Assembly: GCF_016698665.1 (NCBI RefSeq)
Contig: NZ_CP068046.1
Span: 1,054,001-1,118,000, forward strand
DNA: 64,000 nt
Reading direction: 5' to 3'
DNA from: Devosia rhizoryzae
Lineage (GTDB): Bacteria > Pseudomonadota > Alphaproteobacteria > Rhizobiales > Devosiaceae
A model generated the notes under the pieces. The model ran no database searches. It was not told the origin of the DNA and saw nothing but the letters and a program-made list of their open reading frames with translations. The position numbers were made by a program, and so were the translations under genes. This document shows positions 18,594 to 34,923 of the stretch, piece by piece. Each line of letters opens with the position of its first letter. Positions within the stretch are counted from its first letter, which is position 1.

Positions 18594-18731
18594 GGCCGAG
18601 CGGTAGCGCTAACCGTGCCGCTCCGCAAGCATTGCTCACGCTAACTTCCCGCTAACCCTGCATCGAAGGCTCGGAAACCTCGGTGATCCAATCGCCGTTG
18701 CGGGTCCGGGACTATACGAGGGGGAGCCGCG

Positions 18732-19007
18732 GTGGACGAGACGGTCGATCTCGATACACGGTTGCAGAAATCAGTTCAGACGCTGCGTGCCTGGCGCTGG
18801 ATGTCGCGCATCACCGATGATCCGGAGGAGGTCGCGGCACTGCTCACCGCCGAAGCGCGACTTCTGATCGATCTGGGGCGCCAACATCCGGCTCGCGCCA
18901 AGGACATCGGCAAGCTGATCGTCGCTCATCACAACCTGATCGTGCGCATGAAGCGTGCTGCCGAGACAGGGTGTAGCCTCAAGAACCAGGGCAGTGCGGC
19001 GGCTTGA
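18732..19007 (+). CDS. Hypothetical small helical protein
   Basis: A 91-residue, mostly helical cytosolic protein with a charged core (EEVAALLTAEARLLIDLG) and no recognised domain. It starts at GTG 18732 with GGGGAG upstream. It sits alone between divergent rlmB and the tRNA-Tyr gene. Coding is supported by the ribosome-binding site and the lack of a better alternative frame. Confidence 0.6.
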   Translation: MDETVDLDTRLQKSVQTLRAWRWMSRITDDPEEVAALLTAEARLLIDLGRQHPARAKDIGKLIVAHHNLIVRMKRAAETGCSLKNQGSAAA

Positions 19008-19019
19008 TTTAGCGGGGGA

Positions 19020-19104
19020 TGGTGGAGGGGACTGGATTCGAACCAGTGTAGCCTGAGGCGTCAGATTTACAGTCTGATGGATTTAACCACTCTCCCACCC
19101 CTCC
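19020..19104 (-). tRNA. tRNA-Tyr(GTA)
   Basis: A class II tRNA on the minus strand. The acceptor stem is GGAGGGG/CCCCTCC, the anticodon loop CTGTAAA carries GTA between CAGA and TCTG, and a long variable arm is present. The T arm is ACTGGTTCGAATCCAGT and CCA is encoded. It spans 85 bases including CCA. Confidence 0.97.
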
Positions 19105-19303
19105 ACAAACTTTGAGGCAGGAACCGAACGCTTCCGCATTCGTCGGGGCGGTTTATGGTTGGCTGTCGCAAAGGTGTCAACACCCAAGCGACCTATGCCC
19201 CAAGAAAAAGCCACGCCCTTTCTTTTCTCCCCGCCAAAGGCTTGCTCCTCTTGCCAGCCACGCACGGATCGCGCTAATCGACAGGCAGGTTTCGCCCTGA
19301 CGG

Positions 19304-19377
19304 GCGGGTATAGCTCAATGGTAGAGCAGCAGCCTTCCAAGCTGAATACGCGGGTTCGATTCCCGCTACCCGCTCCA
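19304..19377 (+). tRNA. tRNA-Gly(TCC)
   Basis: A plus-strand cloverleaf with acceptor stem GCGGGTA/TACCCGC and D arm AGCTCAATGGTAGAGC. The anticodon loop CTTCCAA carries TCC, the T arm is GCGGGTTCGATTCCCGC, and CCA is encoded. It spans 74 bases with CCA and lies divergently to tRNA-Tyr, 199 bases away. Confidence 0.97.
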
Positions 19378-19394
19378 AATCTCCCAACCCATCG

Positions 19395-19771
19395 CTATTG
19401 AATGTAGCAGTCCATCGACATGCCCCAGCCGCTTTGGGATGTGTAGGAGATGCCGAGAACGCCTTCGCCGGTGGTGCTGCGATAATAGCGAACGTCGGTG
19501 ATGTCGGGGAGGAGCTCGAGCCCGTCCATGAAGGAAAGCGTGTCATCGGGGTAGATGCCGAGGTCGCCAGAGCTGCCAAAGCCTTCATAGCGGCCTTGGC
19601 TCAGGGTGAGGTCGCCATAGGTTATGAACATAGTGCCCGAAATGGCGCTGCAGCTATAAAGTCCGTCCGGCGGGACGCCCAGTGCGGGTGGCACGATGGC
19701 TTGTGCCTCCGCCGCGGCAGTGAACGCGGCGAGGACGAGGAGAGTGGCACAAAGGCGAGGAGGACGGGCAT
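19395..19771 (-). pseudogene. Small secreted protein gene with an N-terminal frameshift
   Basis: The frame ending at 19395 encodes GLYSCSAISG...YTSQSGWGMSMDCYIQ with no known domain. Read further upstream, the same frame gives a hydrophobic stretch ending AAAEAQA, an apparent signal peptide with a signal peptidase I site, but it has no start codon. The only well-placed start is ATG 19771 (GGAG upstream), in a different frame whose residues MPVLLAFVP then run out of frame. A one-base shift between about 19725 and 19765 would join them into a secreted protein of about 125 residues. Alternatively a GTG at 19694 starts a 99-residue cytosolic form. Confidence 0.55.
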
Positions 19772-19898
19772 GGCGGCTCCAAAATCGACGCCGCAGCCAA
19801 GCATGCCGCCAAGGCCTGGATCATCCTCCGGACGGAGGATAAAGGTGCAAGTTAGATGCTGAACACCGGCTGGAGCGATGGCTCGACGACCGAATGCC

Positions 19899-19974
19899 TG
19901 GCAGGGGCTGGGGGACTCGAACCCACGACCCTCGGTTTTGGAGACCGATGCTCTACCAACTGAGCTAAACCCCT
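19899..19974 (-). tRNA. tRNA-Trp(CCA)
   Basis: A minus-strand cloverleaf with acceptor stem AGGGGTT/AGCCCCT, discriminator G and encoded CCA. The D arm is AGCTCAGTTGGTAGAGC. The anticodon loop CTCCAAA carries CCA between TCGGT and ACCGA. The T arm is GTGGGTTCGAGTCCCCC. It spans 76 bases. tRNA-Trp usually precedes secE in the same direction in related bacteria; here it points away from secE. Confidence 0.97.
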
Positions 19975-20041
19975 CCAGGCGAGGCCGTGTCTAATCGTAA
20001 AGGCTGAAGGGCGCAAGAGGCGCTTGAGCCGTTTTCAAACC

Positions 20042-20287
20042 TTAACCGGTGAAAGCCAGGCCAAGCGACTGGCTAGCCCGCCACACAACGCGGAATGGCT
20101 CAATGCGATTGCCGAACAGAAGATAGCAGCCGCTGCCGATCTTGACGTCGCTGTCCAGTCGAATGCGAACACCGCCGGCCGACTGATCGACGAGCCGAGC
20201 CGGCACGCGATCAAGGCCATCGTTGGAAACAACGACAGCGTCGAGATCGGTGGGGATGCGAGTGGCTTGTCGGCGGTCGTCGTTCAT
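20042..20287 (-). CDS. Single-domain PilZ protein
   Basis: An 81-residue protein made only of a PilZ domain, the small c-di-GMP-binding fold. It has the RR-x3-R motif near the N terminus (DDRRQATR) and the D-x-S-x-G-G motif as DQSAGGVRI, followed by the strand pattern ending in WRASQSLGLAFTG. Both arginine-rich and GG motifs are intact, so binding of c-di-GMP is plausible. The ATG at 20287 is chosen because GGGAAAAGA precedes it. Longer in-frame readings have no support. Confidence 0.8.
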   Translation of the reverse strand: MNDDRRQATRIPTDLDAVVVSNDGLDRVPARLVDQSAGGVRIRLDSDVKIGSGCYLLFGNRIEPFRVVWRASQSLGLAFTG

Positions 20288-20536
20288 TCTTTTCCCGTCG
20301 CGCGAGTCGCCCGAAGGAGACCCTAACGCTTTGGTTGGCATTTTATGTTCTATAGTCAGTCCCCAACGAGAGTGCATGGGCCGGGAACCAACTTAGGAGC
20401 GTTGCAGCAACGCAAATGCTGTGCCGATAAAACGAGCTCCTGAACGCGCGGTTCCGTCACAGATGGGGCGAAGCCAGCTCGCACGCAAGCAACGCCAAGT
20501 GGTTTCCAGCGTTAAAGGCGAGCATGGAGGAAGAAG

Positions 20537-20746
20537 ATGAGCGAGCGCCATTTCATCGTTTATCTAAGAGACTCGTCTTGGCAGTACAGCTACCGCGGCA
20601 GCGTCACAGCCCCGTTCAAGACGCGAGAAGAAGCAATTGAGTCGGCGATTGCAGACGCCCGGGAGCAGAATGATCCCGAAATCGAGGTGGTGGTGCAGGA
20701 CGCCGATATGCGCACTGAAACCGTGTGGCGCCCGGAAGGCTCTTGA
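20537..20746 (+). CDS. Hypothetical DUF2188-like small protein
   Basis: A 69-residue protein. The pattern HFIVYLRDSSWQYSYRGSVTAPFKTREEAIESAIADARE resembles DUF2188-type proteins: a beta hairpin, then a 'F-x-T-R-E-E-A' helix, then a strand. Function is unknown. The AGGAAGAAG upstream is a strong ribosome-binding site. Confidence 0.75.
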   Translation: MSERHFIVYLRDSSWQYSYRGSVTAPFKTREEAIESAIADAREQNDPEIEVVVQDADMRTETVWRPEGS

Positions 20747-20823
20747 GACAAACGTTAACATTTTTAACGAAGTGGAACCGGCCAGCACCTCCGCGCATTG
20801 GCGCAAACTACGGAGGAACCATC

Positions 20824-21018
20824 ATGAACCTGCATTGGACCAATCTTACCGCTTCGCAGCGCCAGGCTTTGATGATGCTCTGCTCAAACGGACCATCCAC
20901 ATTGCCCGACGAGTTGGGCGAACAATTGTGCAATCTCGGTCTCGCCGAACGCACTGCGTCCAGCGGCTATTGCATTAGCGCTCTGGGCATGACTGTACCA
21001 CCGGCGACGCTGAACTGA
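20824..21018 (+). CDS. Hypothetical small protein
   Basis: A 64-residue protein starting at ATG 20824 with GGAGGAACC upstream. The content (LTASQRQALMMLC, LPDELGEQLCNLGLAERT, then GYCISALG) resembles a winged-helix-like 'is this element low or high' unit seen in small alphaproteobacterial proteins, but no family is recognised. It follows the DUF2188-like gene by 77 bases on the same strand. Confidence 0.65.
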   Translation: MNLHWTNLTASQRQALMMLCSNGPSTLPDELGEQLCNLGLAERTASSGYCISALGMTVPPATLN

Positions 21019-21044
21019 TCGGAAGCCGTCCGGTTACGGATTGG

Positions 21045-21311
21045 CTATTCAGCCGCCACGGGCAATTTGTCGACGTGGCGGCTTTTTAGTTTGTTGAGCT
21101 GATGGGCGGCATGAGCGAGCAGGGCTGTGCGAACCTGCTCGTGCGGAACATGGCCGCAGTCTGCCTTGACCTTGAGATCCAGCGAATACTCGGTGACGTT
21201 GCCCAGCAAGTATTCACGGATGCGCACACGCACGGCTCCGGTGATGCGATTGGCAATGGCCTTATGCGGGCCGAAATGCAGCAATTGGCAACCAATGACC
21301 TCGAACGACAT
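21045..21311 (-). CDS. Hypothetical protein
   Basis: An 88-residue cytosolic protein of unknown function. The ATG at 21311 is preceded by GGAGGGG, an excellent ribosome-binding site, so I prefer it to the longer in-frame reading from 21344. No membrane segment or known motif is present. It is convergent with the small gene ending at 21018. Confidence 0.6.
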   Translation of the reverse strand: MSFEVIGCQLLHFGPHKAIANRITGAVRVRIREYLLGNVTEYSLDLKVKADCGHVPHEQVRTALLAHAAHQLNKLKSRHVDKLPVAAE

Positions 21312-21567
21312 CGCCCCCTCCAGAGCTTGCCACGTTTTGGGCACATTTCATCCAAATCCGAACGGCATCTCGCGCGCAAGTGGATTCCGTCATTTCCAGC
21401 TCTATGCTTAACGAAATTTTTACACTCTCGACTTGGGCAGCCCCGTCGATTCCTTTTTGACTGGCTGTTGCAATCTCGATCCAAAGCCTCTAGATAGCCG
21501 GTCTCTAGCCGTGCGGGCAGCTGCGCGGCCTTTGGTTTTGCACCAAGATACTCGAGTAGATTTGCCC

Positions 21568-21762
21568 ATGGCCCGCACGAACCCAGTCCAGTTTCTTCAG
21601 CAGGTTCGCACGGAAGTCAGCAAGGTCACCTGGCCGGGCCGGAACGAAGTGGTGATTTCCACCATCATGGTTCTGGTTCTCGTCCTTTTGGCCAGCCTGT
21701 TCTTTCTGATCGCCGATCAGGTCATTTCGTTTCTCGTGAGCTTGATGCTGTCGATCCGCTAG
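21568..21762 (+). CDS. secE: Preprotein translocase subunit SecE
   Basis: A 64-residue single-span SecE, the small essential subunit of the SecYEG channel. The amphipathic N-terminal helix with QQVRTEVSKVTWP is diagnostic, and one membrane helix (about residues 29-58) follows. The size is typical for alphaproteobacteria, which have the minimal SecE. nusG starts 40 bases downstream in the conserved secE-nusG-rplKA arrangement. Confidence 0.95.
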   Translation: MARTNPVQFLQQVRTEVSKVTWPGRNEVVISTIMVLVLVLLASLFFLIADQVISFLVSLMLSIR

Positions 21763-21802
21763 TCGGTTCATTTATCTAGATTTTGGGAGCGGCGACCCGT
21801 CC

Positions 21803-22333
21803 ATGGCCAAGCGCTGGTACATCGTTCAGGCTTACTCGAACTTCGAGCGCAAGGTGGCGGAAGATATCCGCCAGAAGGTTGCGCAGAAGAAGCTCGAGCA
21901 CCTGTTTGAAGACGTGATCGTGCCGACCGAAAAGGTCGTCGAGATCCGTCGTGGCCGCAAGGTCGATGCCGAGCGCAAGTTCTTCCCGGGCTATGTGCTG
22001 GTGAAGATGGACATGACCGACGAGGCGTTCCATCTGATCAAGAACACGCCCAAGGTCACCGGTTTCCTCGGCGCGGACAACAAGCCGATGCCGATCTCGG
22101 AGCGCGAGGCCATGTCGATCCTGCAGCAGGTGCAGGAAGGCGTGGATCATCCCAAGCCCTCTGTCAGCTTCGAAGTGGGCGAAAACGTCCGCGTGTCGGA
22201 TGGTCCCTTCGCCAGCTTCAACGGCGTCGTCGAAGAGGTGGACGAGGAACGCTCGCGCCTCAAGGTCGAGGTCTCGATTTTCGGTCGCCCCACTCCGGTG
22301 GAGCTCGAATACGGTCAGGTCGAAAAGGTCTGA
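21803..22333 (+). CDS. nusG: Transcription termination/antitermination factor NusG
   Basis: A 176-residue NusG with the NGN domain (WYIVQAYSNFERKVAEDI at the start, FPGYVLVKMDM in the middle). The C-terminal KOW domain (about residues 124-176, VGENVRVSDGPFASFNGVVEEVD) follows. It binds RNA polymerase to suppress pausing and links it to Rho or to ribosomal S10. It lies between secE and the rplK-rplA genes. Confidence 0.97.
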   Translation: MAKRWYIVQAYSNFERKVAEDIRQKVAQKKLEHLFEDVIVPTEKVVEIRRGRKVDAERKFFPGYVLVKMDMTDEAFHLIKNTPKVTGFLGADNKPMPISEREAMSILQQVQEGVDHPKPSVSFEVGENVRVSDGPFASFNGVVEEVDEERSRLKVEVSIFGRPTPVELEYGQVEKV

Positions 22334-22448
22334 TCACCCTTGCGGAGCGATCCGCGTGGGAAAACCGTGGAAGGGGATGGCGCTTTGCCAAGCGCCAGGA
22401 AACCGCACCACGGCTCAACTGCCCTCCGGGGCACACAGAGGATAGAAA

Positions 22449-22877
22449 ATGGCAAAGAAAGTTACCGGCTACGTCAAGCTGCAGGTTGCTGCAGGTTCGG
22501 CTACCCCGTCTCCCCCGATCGGCCCGGCTCTGGGTCAGCGCGGTCTCAACATCATGGAATTCTGCAAGGCCTTCAATGCGGCCACGCAGGAAATCGAGAA
22601 GGGTGCTCCCATCCCGGTCGTGATCACGGCCTATGCGGACAAGAGCTTCACCTTCGTGATGAAGCAGCCGCCCGTCACCTACTTCATCAAGAAGGCCGTC
22701 AACCTCAAGTCTGGCTCCAAGCTTCCGGGCAAGGATTCGGCTGGCACGATCACGCAGGCACAGCTGCGCGAAATCGCCGAAAAGAAGATGGTTGATCTTA
22801 ACGCCGACAACATCGATGCCGCGATTTCGATGATTGCAGGCTCCGCCCGTTCCATGGGCATCCAGGTCGAGGGTTGA
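22449..22877 (+). CDS. rplK: 50S ribosomal protein L11
   Basis: A 142-residue L11 of the GTPase-associated centre. The N-terminal domain has the proline-rich [13 protein letters not shown] and the C-terminal rRNA-binding domain has [21 protein letters not shown] precedes the ATG. rplA starts three bases after its stop, so the two are coupled; in other bacteria L1 represses this pair by binding its mRNA leader. Confidence 0.98.
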   Translation: MAKKVTGYVKLQVAAGSATPSPPIGPALGQRGLNIMEFCKAFNAATQEIEKGAPIPVVITAYADKSFTFVMKQPPVTYFIKKAVNLKSGSKLPGKDSAGTITQAQLREIAEKKMVDLNADNIDAAISMIAGSARSMGIQVEG

Positions 22878-22880
22878 TAG

Positions 22881-23567
22881 ATGGCTGGCAAGAAGACTGT
22901 TAAGGCCCGCGAAGGCATCGATCGCAACAAGCTCTACGGCCTCGAAGATGCCGTGAAGATGGTCAAGGCTCGCGCCTCGGCCAAGTTCGACGAAACCATC
23001 GAAATCGCGATGAACCTGGGCGTCGACCCGCGCCACGCTGACCAGATGGTCCGCGGCGTCGTGTCCCTGCCAAACGGCACCGGCAAGACCGTTCGCGTCG
23101 CCGTGTTCGCCCGTGGCGCCAAGGCTGACGAAGCCCGCGCTGCCGGTGCTGACATCGTTGGTGCGGAAGACCTCCTGGAAACCATCCAGGGCGGCAAGCT
23201 CGATTTCGATCGCTGCATCGCCACCCCGGACATGATGCCGCTAGTCGGCCGTCTCGGTAAGATCCTCGGGCCGCGCAACCTGATGCCGAACCCTAAGGTC
23301 GGCACCGTGACCATGGACGTCAAGGGCGCTGTCGGCGCTGCCAAGGGCGGCGCTGTTGAATACCGCGTCGAAAAGGCCGGTATCATCCACGCCGGTGTTG
23401 GCAAGGTGTCGTTCTCGGAAGACGCGCTGCTTCAGAACATCAAGGCCTTCACCGACGCCGTCGTGAAGTCCAAGCCGGCTGGTGCCAAGGGCACCTATGT
23501 CAAGCGCGTTTCGGTCAGCTCCACCATGGGCCCGGGCGTGCATGTCGAGCCCGGTACGGCTCTCTAA
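22881..23567 (+). CDS. rplA: 50S ribosomal protein L1
   Basis: A 228-residue L1 of the mobile L1 stalk. It has the RNA-binding signature [13 protein letters not shown] and the terminal TKP-like patch in the [11 protein letters not shown] strand. It follows rplK at three bases. A strong UUCG-loop hairpin begins eight bases after its stop. Confidence 0.98.
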   Translation: MAGKKTVKAREGIDRNKLYGLEDAVKMVKARASAKFDETIEIAMNLGVDPRHADQMVRGVVSLPNGTGKTVRVAVFARGAKADEARAAGADIVGAEDLLETIQGGKLDFDRCIATPDMMPLVGRLGKILGPRNLMPNPKVGTVTMDVKGAVGAAKGGAVEYRVEKAGIIHAGVGKVSFSEDALLQNIKAFTDAVVKSKPAGAKGTYVKRVSVSSTMGPGVHVEPGTAL

Positions 23568-23865
23568 AAGAATTCCGGGCGGTTCGCCGCCCGGTTTCGT
23601 CACCCTCGGGTGACGTTAAGTCCTGTCCCAGACTGCCGGTCGGCCCCAAGCCGTTAATTCCATCCGGAGCCAGCAATAGACGGGGTGAAGACCCAAGCAT
23701 TCCGAGCCGAATGGCTCAAGATGTTTGTGTTCGAACCTAAGCCAGTTGCCCCCAGGGGCACTCGGTTGGCAGGCACTAACCGTTGTTTCCCTTCCCGCAA
23801 GGGCAGGGGGCAGCAATTGGCAATGGCCCGGTTCGACTATGCCGGGCTCAATGTGGAGACTAGCA
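23568..23865 (+). promoter_or_regulatory. rplJ leader region with two strong hairpins (L10-leader-like)
   Basis: A 298-base non-coding leader. A hairpin at 23575-23594 has an eight-pair stem CCGGGCGG/CCGCCCGG with a UUCG tetraloop. A second at 23599-23614 pairs GTCACC with GGTGAC. They can terminate or process the rplKA message. The remaining leader, with several GC-rich stems, sits where the L10(L12)4-binding autoregulatory RNA (Rfam L10_leader) lies in other bacteria. I did not match the Rfam model. Confidence 0.5.
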
Positions 23866-24387
23866 GTGGAAAGAGCGGAAAAGCGTGAGCTTGTCGCATC
23901 GCTTCAGACTGCCCTTGCGGGCGCTGGATCGATCGTCCTTGCGCAAAATACCGGTCTGACCGTGGCAAACCTGGAGTCGCTTCGCCGTGAGGTGAAGGGC
24001 GCCGGTGGTCACGTCAAGATCGCTAAGAACCGTCTTGCCAAGCTTGCTCTGAAAGACACCGATCACGCGGACATCTCGGACCTGTTTACCGGTCCGATCG
24101 TCATCGCCTATGCGGAAGACCCCATGACTGCGCCCAAGCTGGCGCAGAAGTTTGCCGACAAGAACGCCAAGTATGTCGTTCTCGGCGGCGTCATGGGCAA
24201 GACCGCACTCGACGCCAACAGCGTCAAGGCCCTGTCGACCATGCCCTCGCTCGATGAACTGCGCGCCACGCTCGCCGGGATGCTCAAGCAGCCCGCAACG
24301 CGTATCGCGTCCGTCATCGTCGCTCCGGCTGGCGGTATCGCGCGTGTTCTGGCCGCTCATGCGGAAAAGAGCAACGAAGCAGCGTAA
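23866..24387 (+). CDS. rplJ: 50S ribosomal protein L10
   Basis: A 173-residue L10, base of the L7/L12 stalk. The conserved block AGSIVLAQNTGLTVANLESLR and the variant KIAKNRLAKLAL are seen, and a C-terminal helical spine carries the L12 dimers. I start it at GTG 23866 (GGAG seven bases upstream); the longer open frame back to 23725 would add an unconserved extension inside the leader. rplL follows after 57 bases. Confidence 0.96.
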   Translation: MERAEKRELVASLQTALAGAGSIVLAQNTGLTVANLESLRREVKGAGGHVKIAKNRLAKLALKDTDHADISDLFTGPIVIAYAEDPMTAPKLAQKFADKNAKYVVLGGVMGKTALDANSVKALSTMPSLDELRATLAGMLKQPATRIASVIVAPAGGIARVLAAHAEKSNEAA

Positions 24388-24444
24388 CCTCCTGGTCCTT
24401 CGGGACCGGTTTGAACTGAACATCTTAAAAGAGAGATTTATCAA

Positions 24445-24822
24445 ATGGCTGATCTCGCCAAACTCGTTGACGACCTGTCTGCCCTGACCGTCCTGGAAGC
24501 TTCCGAGCTGTCCAAGATGCTGGAAGAAAAGTGGGGCGTTTCCGCCGCCGCTCCGGTTGCAGCCGCTCCCGCGGCTGGCGGTGGTGCTGCCGCTCCGGCC
24601 GCTGAAGAAAAGACCGAATTCGACGTGATCCTCGCCTCCTTCGGCGACAACAAGATCAACGTCATTAAGGAAGTCCGTGCCATCACCGGCCTGGGTCTCG
24701 GCGAAGCCAAGGCTCTGGTTGAAGGCGCTCCGAAGGCCGTCAAGGAAGGCGCGTCGAAGGCTGAAGCCGAAGACATCAAGAAGAAGCTTGAAGCTGCCGG
24801 CGCCAAGGTCGACCTCAAGTAA
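24445..24822 (+). CDS. rplL: 50S ribosomal protein L7/L12
   Basis: A 125-residue L7/L12. It has the N-terminal dimerisation helices ([19 protein letters not shown]), an alanine-rich hinge ([19 protein letters not shown]) and the C-terminal factor-binding domain with [28 protein letters not shown] precedes the ATG. It is followed by a hairpin and then rpoB. Confidence 0.98.
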   Translation: MADLAKLVDDLSALTVLEASELSKMLEEKWGVSAAAPVAAAPAAGGGAAAPAAEEKTEFDVILASFGDNKINVIKEVRAITGLGLGEAKALVEGAPKAVKEGASKAEAEDIKKKLEAAGAKVDLK

Positions 24823-24845
24823 TTTCAGGTTCTGCCTTGATTTAG

Positions 24846-24874
24846 GCGAGATGGCGCTTTATGTGCCATCTCGC
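24846..24874 (+). terminator. rplL-rpoB intercistronic hairpin (attenuator or processing site)
   Basis: A perfect ten-pair stem GCGAGATGGC/GCCATCTCGC with a nine-base loop, followed by TTTCCCGTTTC. The T run is weak, so partial termination or RNase III processing is more likely than full stop. In E. coli a partial attenuator sits at the same place and lowers rpoBC expression relative to rplJL. Confidence 0.6.
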
Positions 24875-25235
24875 TTTCCCGTTTCTTGCGGGACGATTCG
24901 CCGGACCGATTGGATGGGTTAGGCGACAATTTGCGGAAATATATGACGATTTTGGATGTCGCAGGCAGCTTGAAGCCTCTGATGACCTCGCCGTGGGCTT
25001 GCCTGCGAGCGGGGATTTAGTCGCTTTTCACGCTGGTGTGATCCTGCCTCTTCGGACCGGAGGCGAGATCGGCGGCATCGGTTTGGTCCGATGAATTGAC
25101 TGCCAGGCATATATCCCGAGCGCCGACGGCTGATAGTCGGGTCTTTGGATATCTGCCTCCGAGACCAATGCGCGTCCCAGAAAAGGTTCTCCCTGCCTTT
25201 TCGTTCCGGACGACATAACGAAAACAGGAGCTTTC
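24875..25235. other. Long rplL-rpoB gap
   Basis: About 360 bases between the hairpin and rpoB. No protein-coding frame with a ribosome-binding site is convincing, and no RNA gene is recognised. It may hold a secondary rpoB promoter. AGGAGC lies eight bases before the rpoB ATG. Confidence 0.35.
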
Positions 25236-29375
<4,140 letters not shown>

Positions 29376-29450
29376 TCCGGCACTTCCTACCCCCATTCAC
29401 TTCCTGAGGGAGCGGGCCTTGCCCCTCCTGACGGAAAGAGGAGAGAATTG

Positions 29451-33635
<4,185 letters not shown>

Positions 33636-33660
33636 ACTGCAAGGCAAACAAGAATAGAGG

Positions 33661-33687
33661 AGGGGCCCCGTGGGGCCCCTTTTTATT
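33661..33687 (+). terminator. Intrinsic terminator of the rpoBC operon
   Basis: A self-complementary hairpin AGGGGCCCCGTGGGGCCCCT followed directly by TTTTTATTT, 25 bases after the rpoC stop. It is a textbook rho-independent terminator. Confidence 0.93.
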
Positions 33688-33695
33688 TGCGCTAT

Positions 33696-33793
33696 GAGAC
33701 ATCATCCTGAGCCTGTCGAAGGGCGAGGTCGGGAACGCTTAACCCCCACTCGCGCGACTTCGAGGCTCGACAGGTTCACCATGAGGACTCTAG
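33696..33793. repeat. Intergenic palindromic element, family A, copy 2
   Basis: The left arm is CATCCTGAGCCTGTCGAAG then GGCGAGGTCG; the right arm is CGACTTCGAGGCTCGACAGG then TTCACCATGAGG. It is more diverged than copies 1 and 3. Its right end overlaps the stop codon of the minus-strand flavoprotein gene. Confidence 0.8.
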
Positions 33794-34881
33794 GGGCGTA
33801 GTCCCAAGAACGCGGTCAGCTCCCGTGCCGCAGCGCTGCCGGCGCGGTTGGCGCCGATGGTGGAAGCGGAAGGGCCATAGCCGACCAGATGCACGCGCGG
33901 GTCTTTGGCCACCAAGGTGGCGAGGCGCCCGGTCATGGTGATGCCGCCACTTGGTTCGCGAAGCTGCAGTGGCGCCAGGTGATCGAGGGCACTCTGAAAG
34001 CCCGTGCACCAGAGGATGACGTCGACATCGAGCCTTGTCCCATCCTCCCAACGGACGCCGGTCGGCAGGATCTCGCTGAACATGGGCAGTCGATTGAGCG
34101 CGCCGCGTTCGCGCATAGCGACAATGGCAGGCGTGACCGGAAGGCCCGTGACCGACACAACCGCTCGTGGCGGCAGGCCGGCGCGGACGCGTTCCTCGAC
34201 CATGGCGACGGCCCGCCGCCCTGCCTCCTGATCGAACGGGCCCTCGCGGAACCGCGGCAGCGTACGGGTGACCCAGGTCGTGCGCGTCACCTGCGAGATT
34301 TCATCCAACAGCTGAATGGCCGAAATACCGCCGCCGACCACGAGGACATGCTTGCCGCCGAACGTGTCGGCCGAGACATAATCCTTGGTATGGAGCTGGA
34401 TGCCGCCAAAGGTTTCGGCGCCAGGGTAGGGTGGGATATAAGGCTTCTCCCAAGTGCCGGTGGCGTTGATGATGCCTTGAGCGGAAAACAAGCCGCGGTG
34501 GCTTTCTACCCGCAACCGCTCGCCGCGGTCGCAAACCACGCTGACCTTGGCTGGGCGCAGCACGTTGAGCCCGAAATGCTCTTCATAGGCGGCAAAGTAA
34601 TGCGGCACCGCTACTGAAGCCTTGACGCTTTCGTCGCCGGCAAAGTCGCCAAACCCCATGCCGGGAAGGTCATGGACACGATTGACGGTAGTCAAGGTGA
34701 GTGATGGCCATCGATGCTGCCAGGCACCGCCCGGATGCGCGTTGGCGTCGAGCACCAGAAAATCATGACCGGAATCGAGGCCCAGCTGTTTGAGGTGATA
34801 GGCGGCACTGAGGCCTGCCTGTCCGGCGCCGATAACCACGATTGGGAGCTTCAAGGCAGGGCGGACAGATTGGGTCGGCAA
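33790..34881 (-). CDS. FMO-like flavin-dependent oxidoreductase
   Basis: A 363-residue class B-type flavoprotein. The FAD Rossmann motif is GAGQAG (18-23), an FMO-type segment reads FGGIQLHTKDY, the NADPH motif is VVGGGISA, and a late ILWCTGF loop is present. Such enzymes oxygenate N- or S-containing small molecules or act as flavin-dependent NADPH oxidoreductases; the substrate is unknown. The start is TTG 34881 with GGAG six bases upstream, and no ATG lies before the FAD motif. It is followed by an AKR gene on the same strand upstream, with 42 bases between them. Confidence 0.85.
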   Translation of the reverse strand: MPTQSVRPALKLPIVVIGAGQAGLSAAYHLKQLGLDSGHDFLVLDANAHPGGAWQHRWPSLTLTTVNRVHDLPGMGFGDFAGDESVKASVAVPHYFAAYEEHFGLNVLRPAKVSVVCDRGERLRVESHRGLFSAQGIINATGTWEKPYIPPYPGAETFGGIQLHTKDYVSADTFGGKHVLVVGGGISAIQLLDEISQVTRTTWVTRTLPRFREGPFDQEAGRRAVAMVEERVRAGLPPRAVVSVTGLPVTPAIVAMRERGALNRLPMFSEILPTGVRWEDGTRLDVDVILWCTGFQSALDHLAPLQLREPSGGITMTGRLATLVAKDPRVHLVGYGPSASTIGANRAGSAAARELTAFLGLRP

Positions 34882-34923
34882 GGAAGGCTCCGGGTCGCGC
34901 CCGAAGCCTTAACACGAAAGTAG

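Noticed and set aside
19159-19401. Plus-strand frame containing VEQQPSKLNTRVRFPLP
   Set aside because: It is a translation across the tRNA-Gly gene.
23700-23760. Possible tRNA-like GTTCGAACC in the rplJ leader
   Set aside because: No acceptor, D or anticodon arms can be drawn around it.
23725-23865. Longer rplJ start at 23725
   Set aside because: It would add 47 unconserved residues in the leader, whereas GTG 23866 has a ribosome-binding site and gives the usual L10 length.
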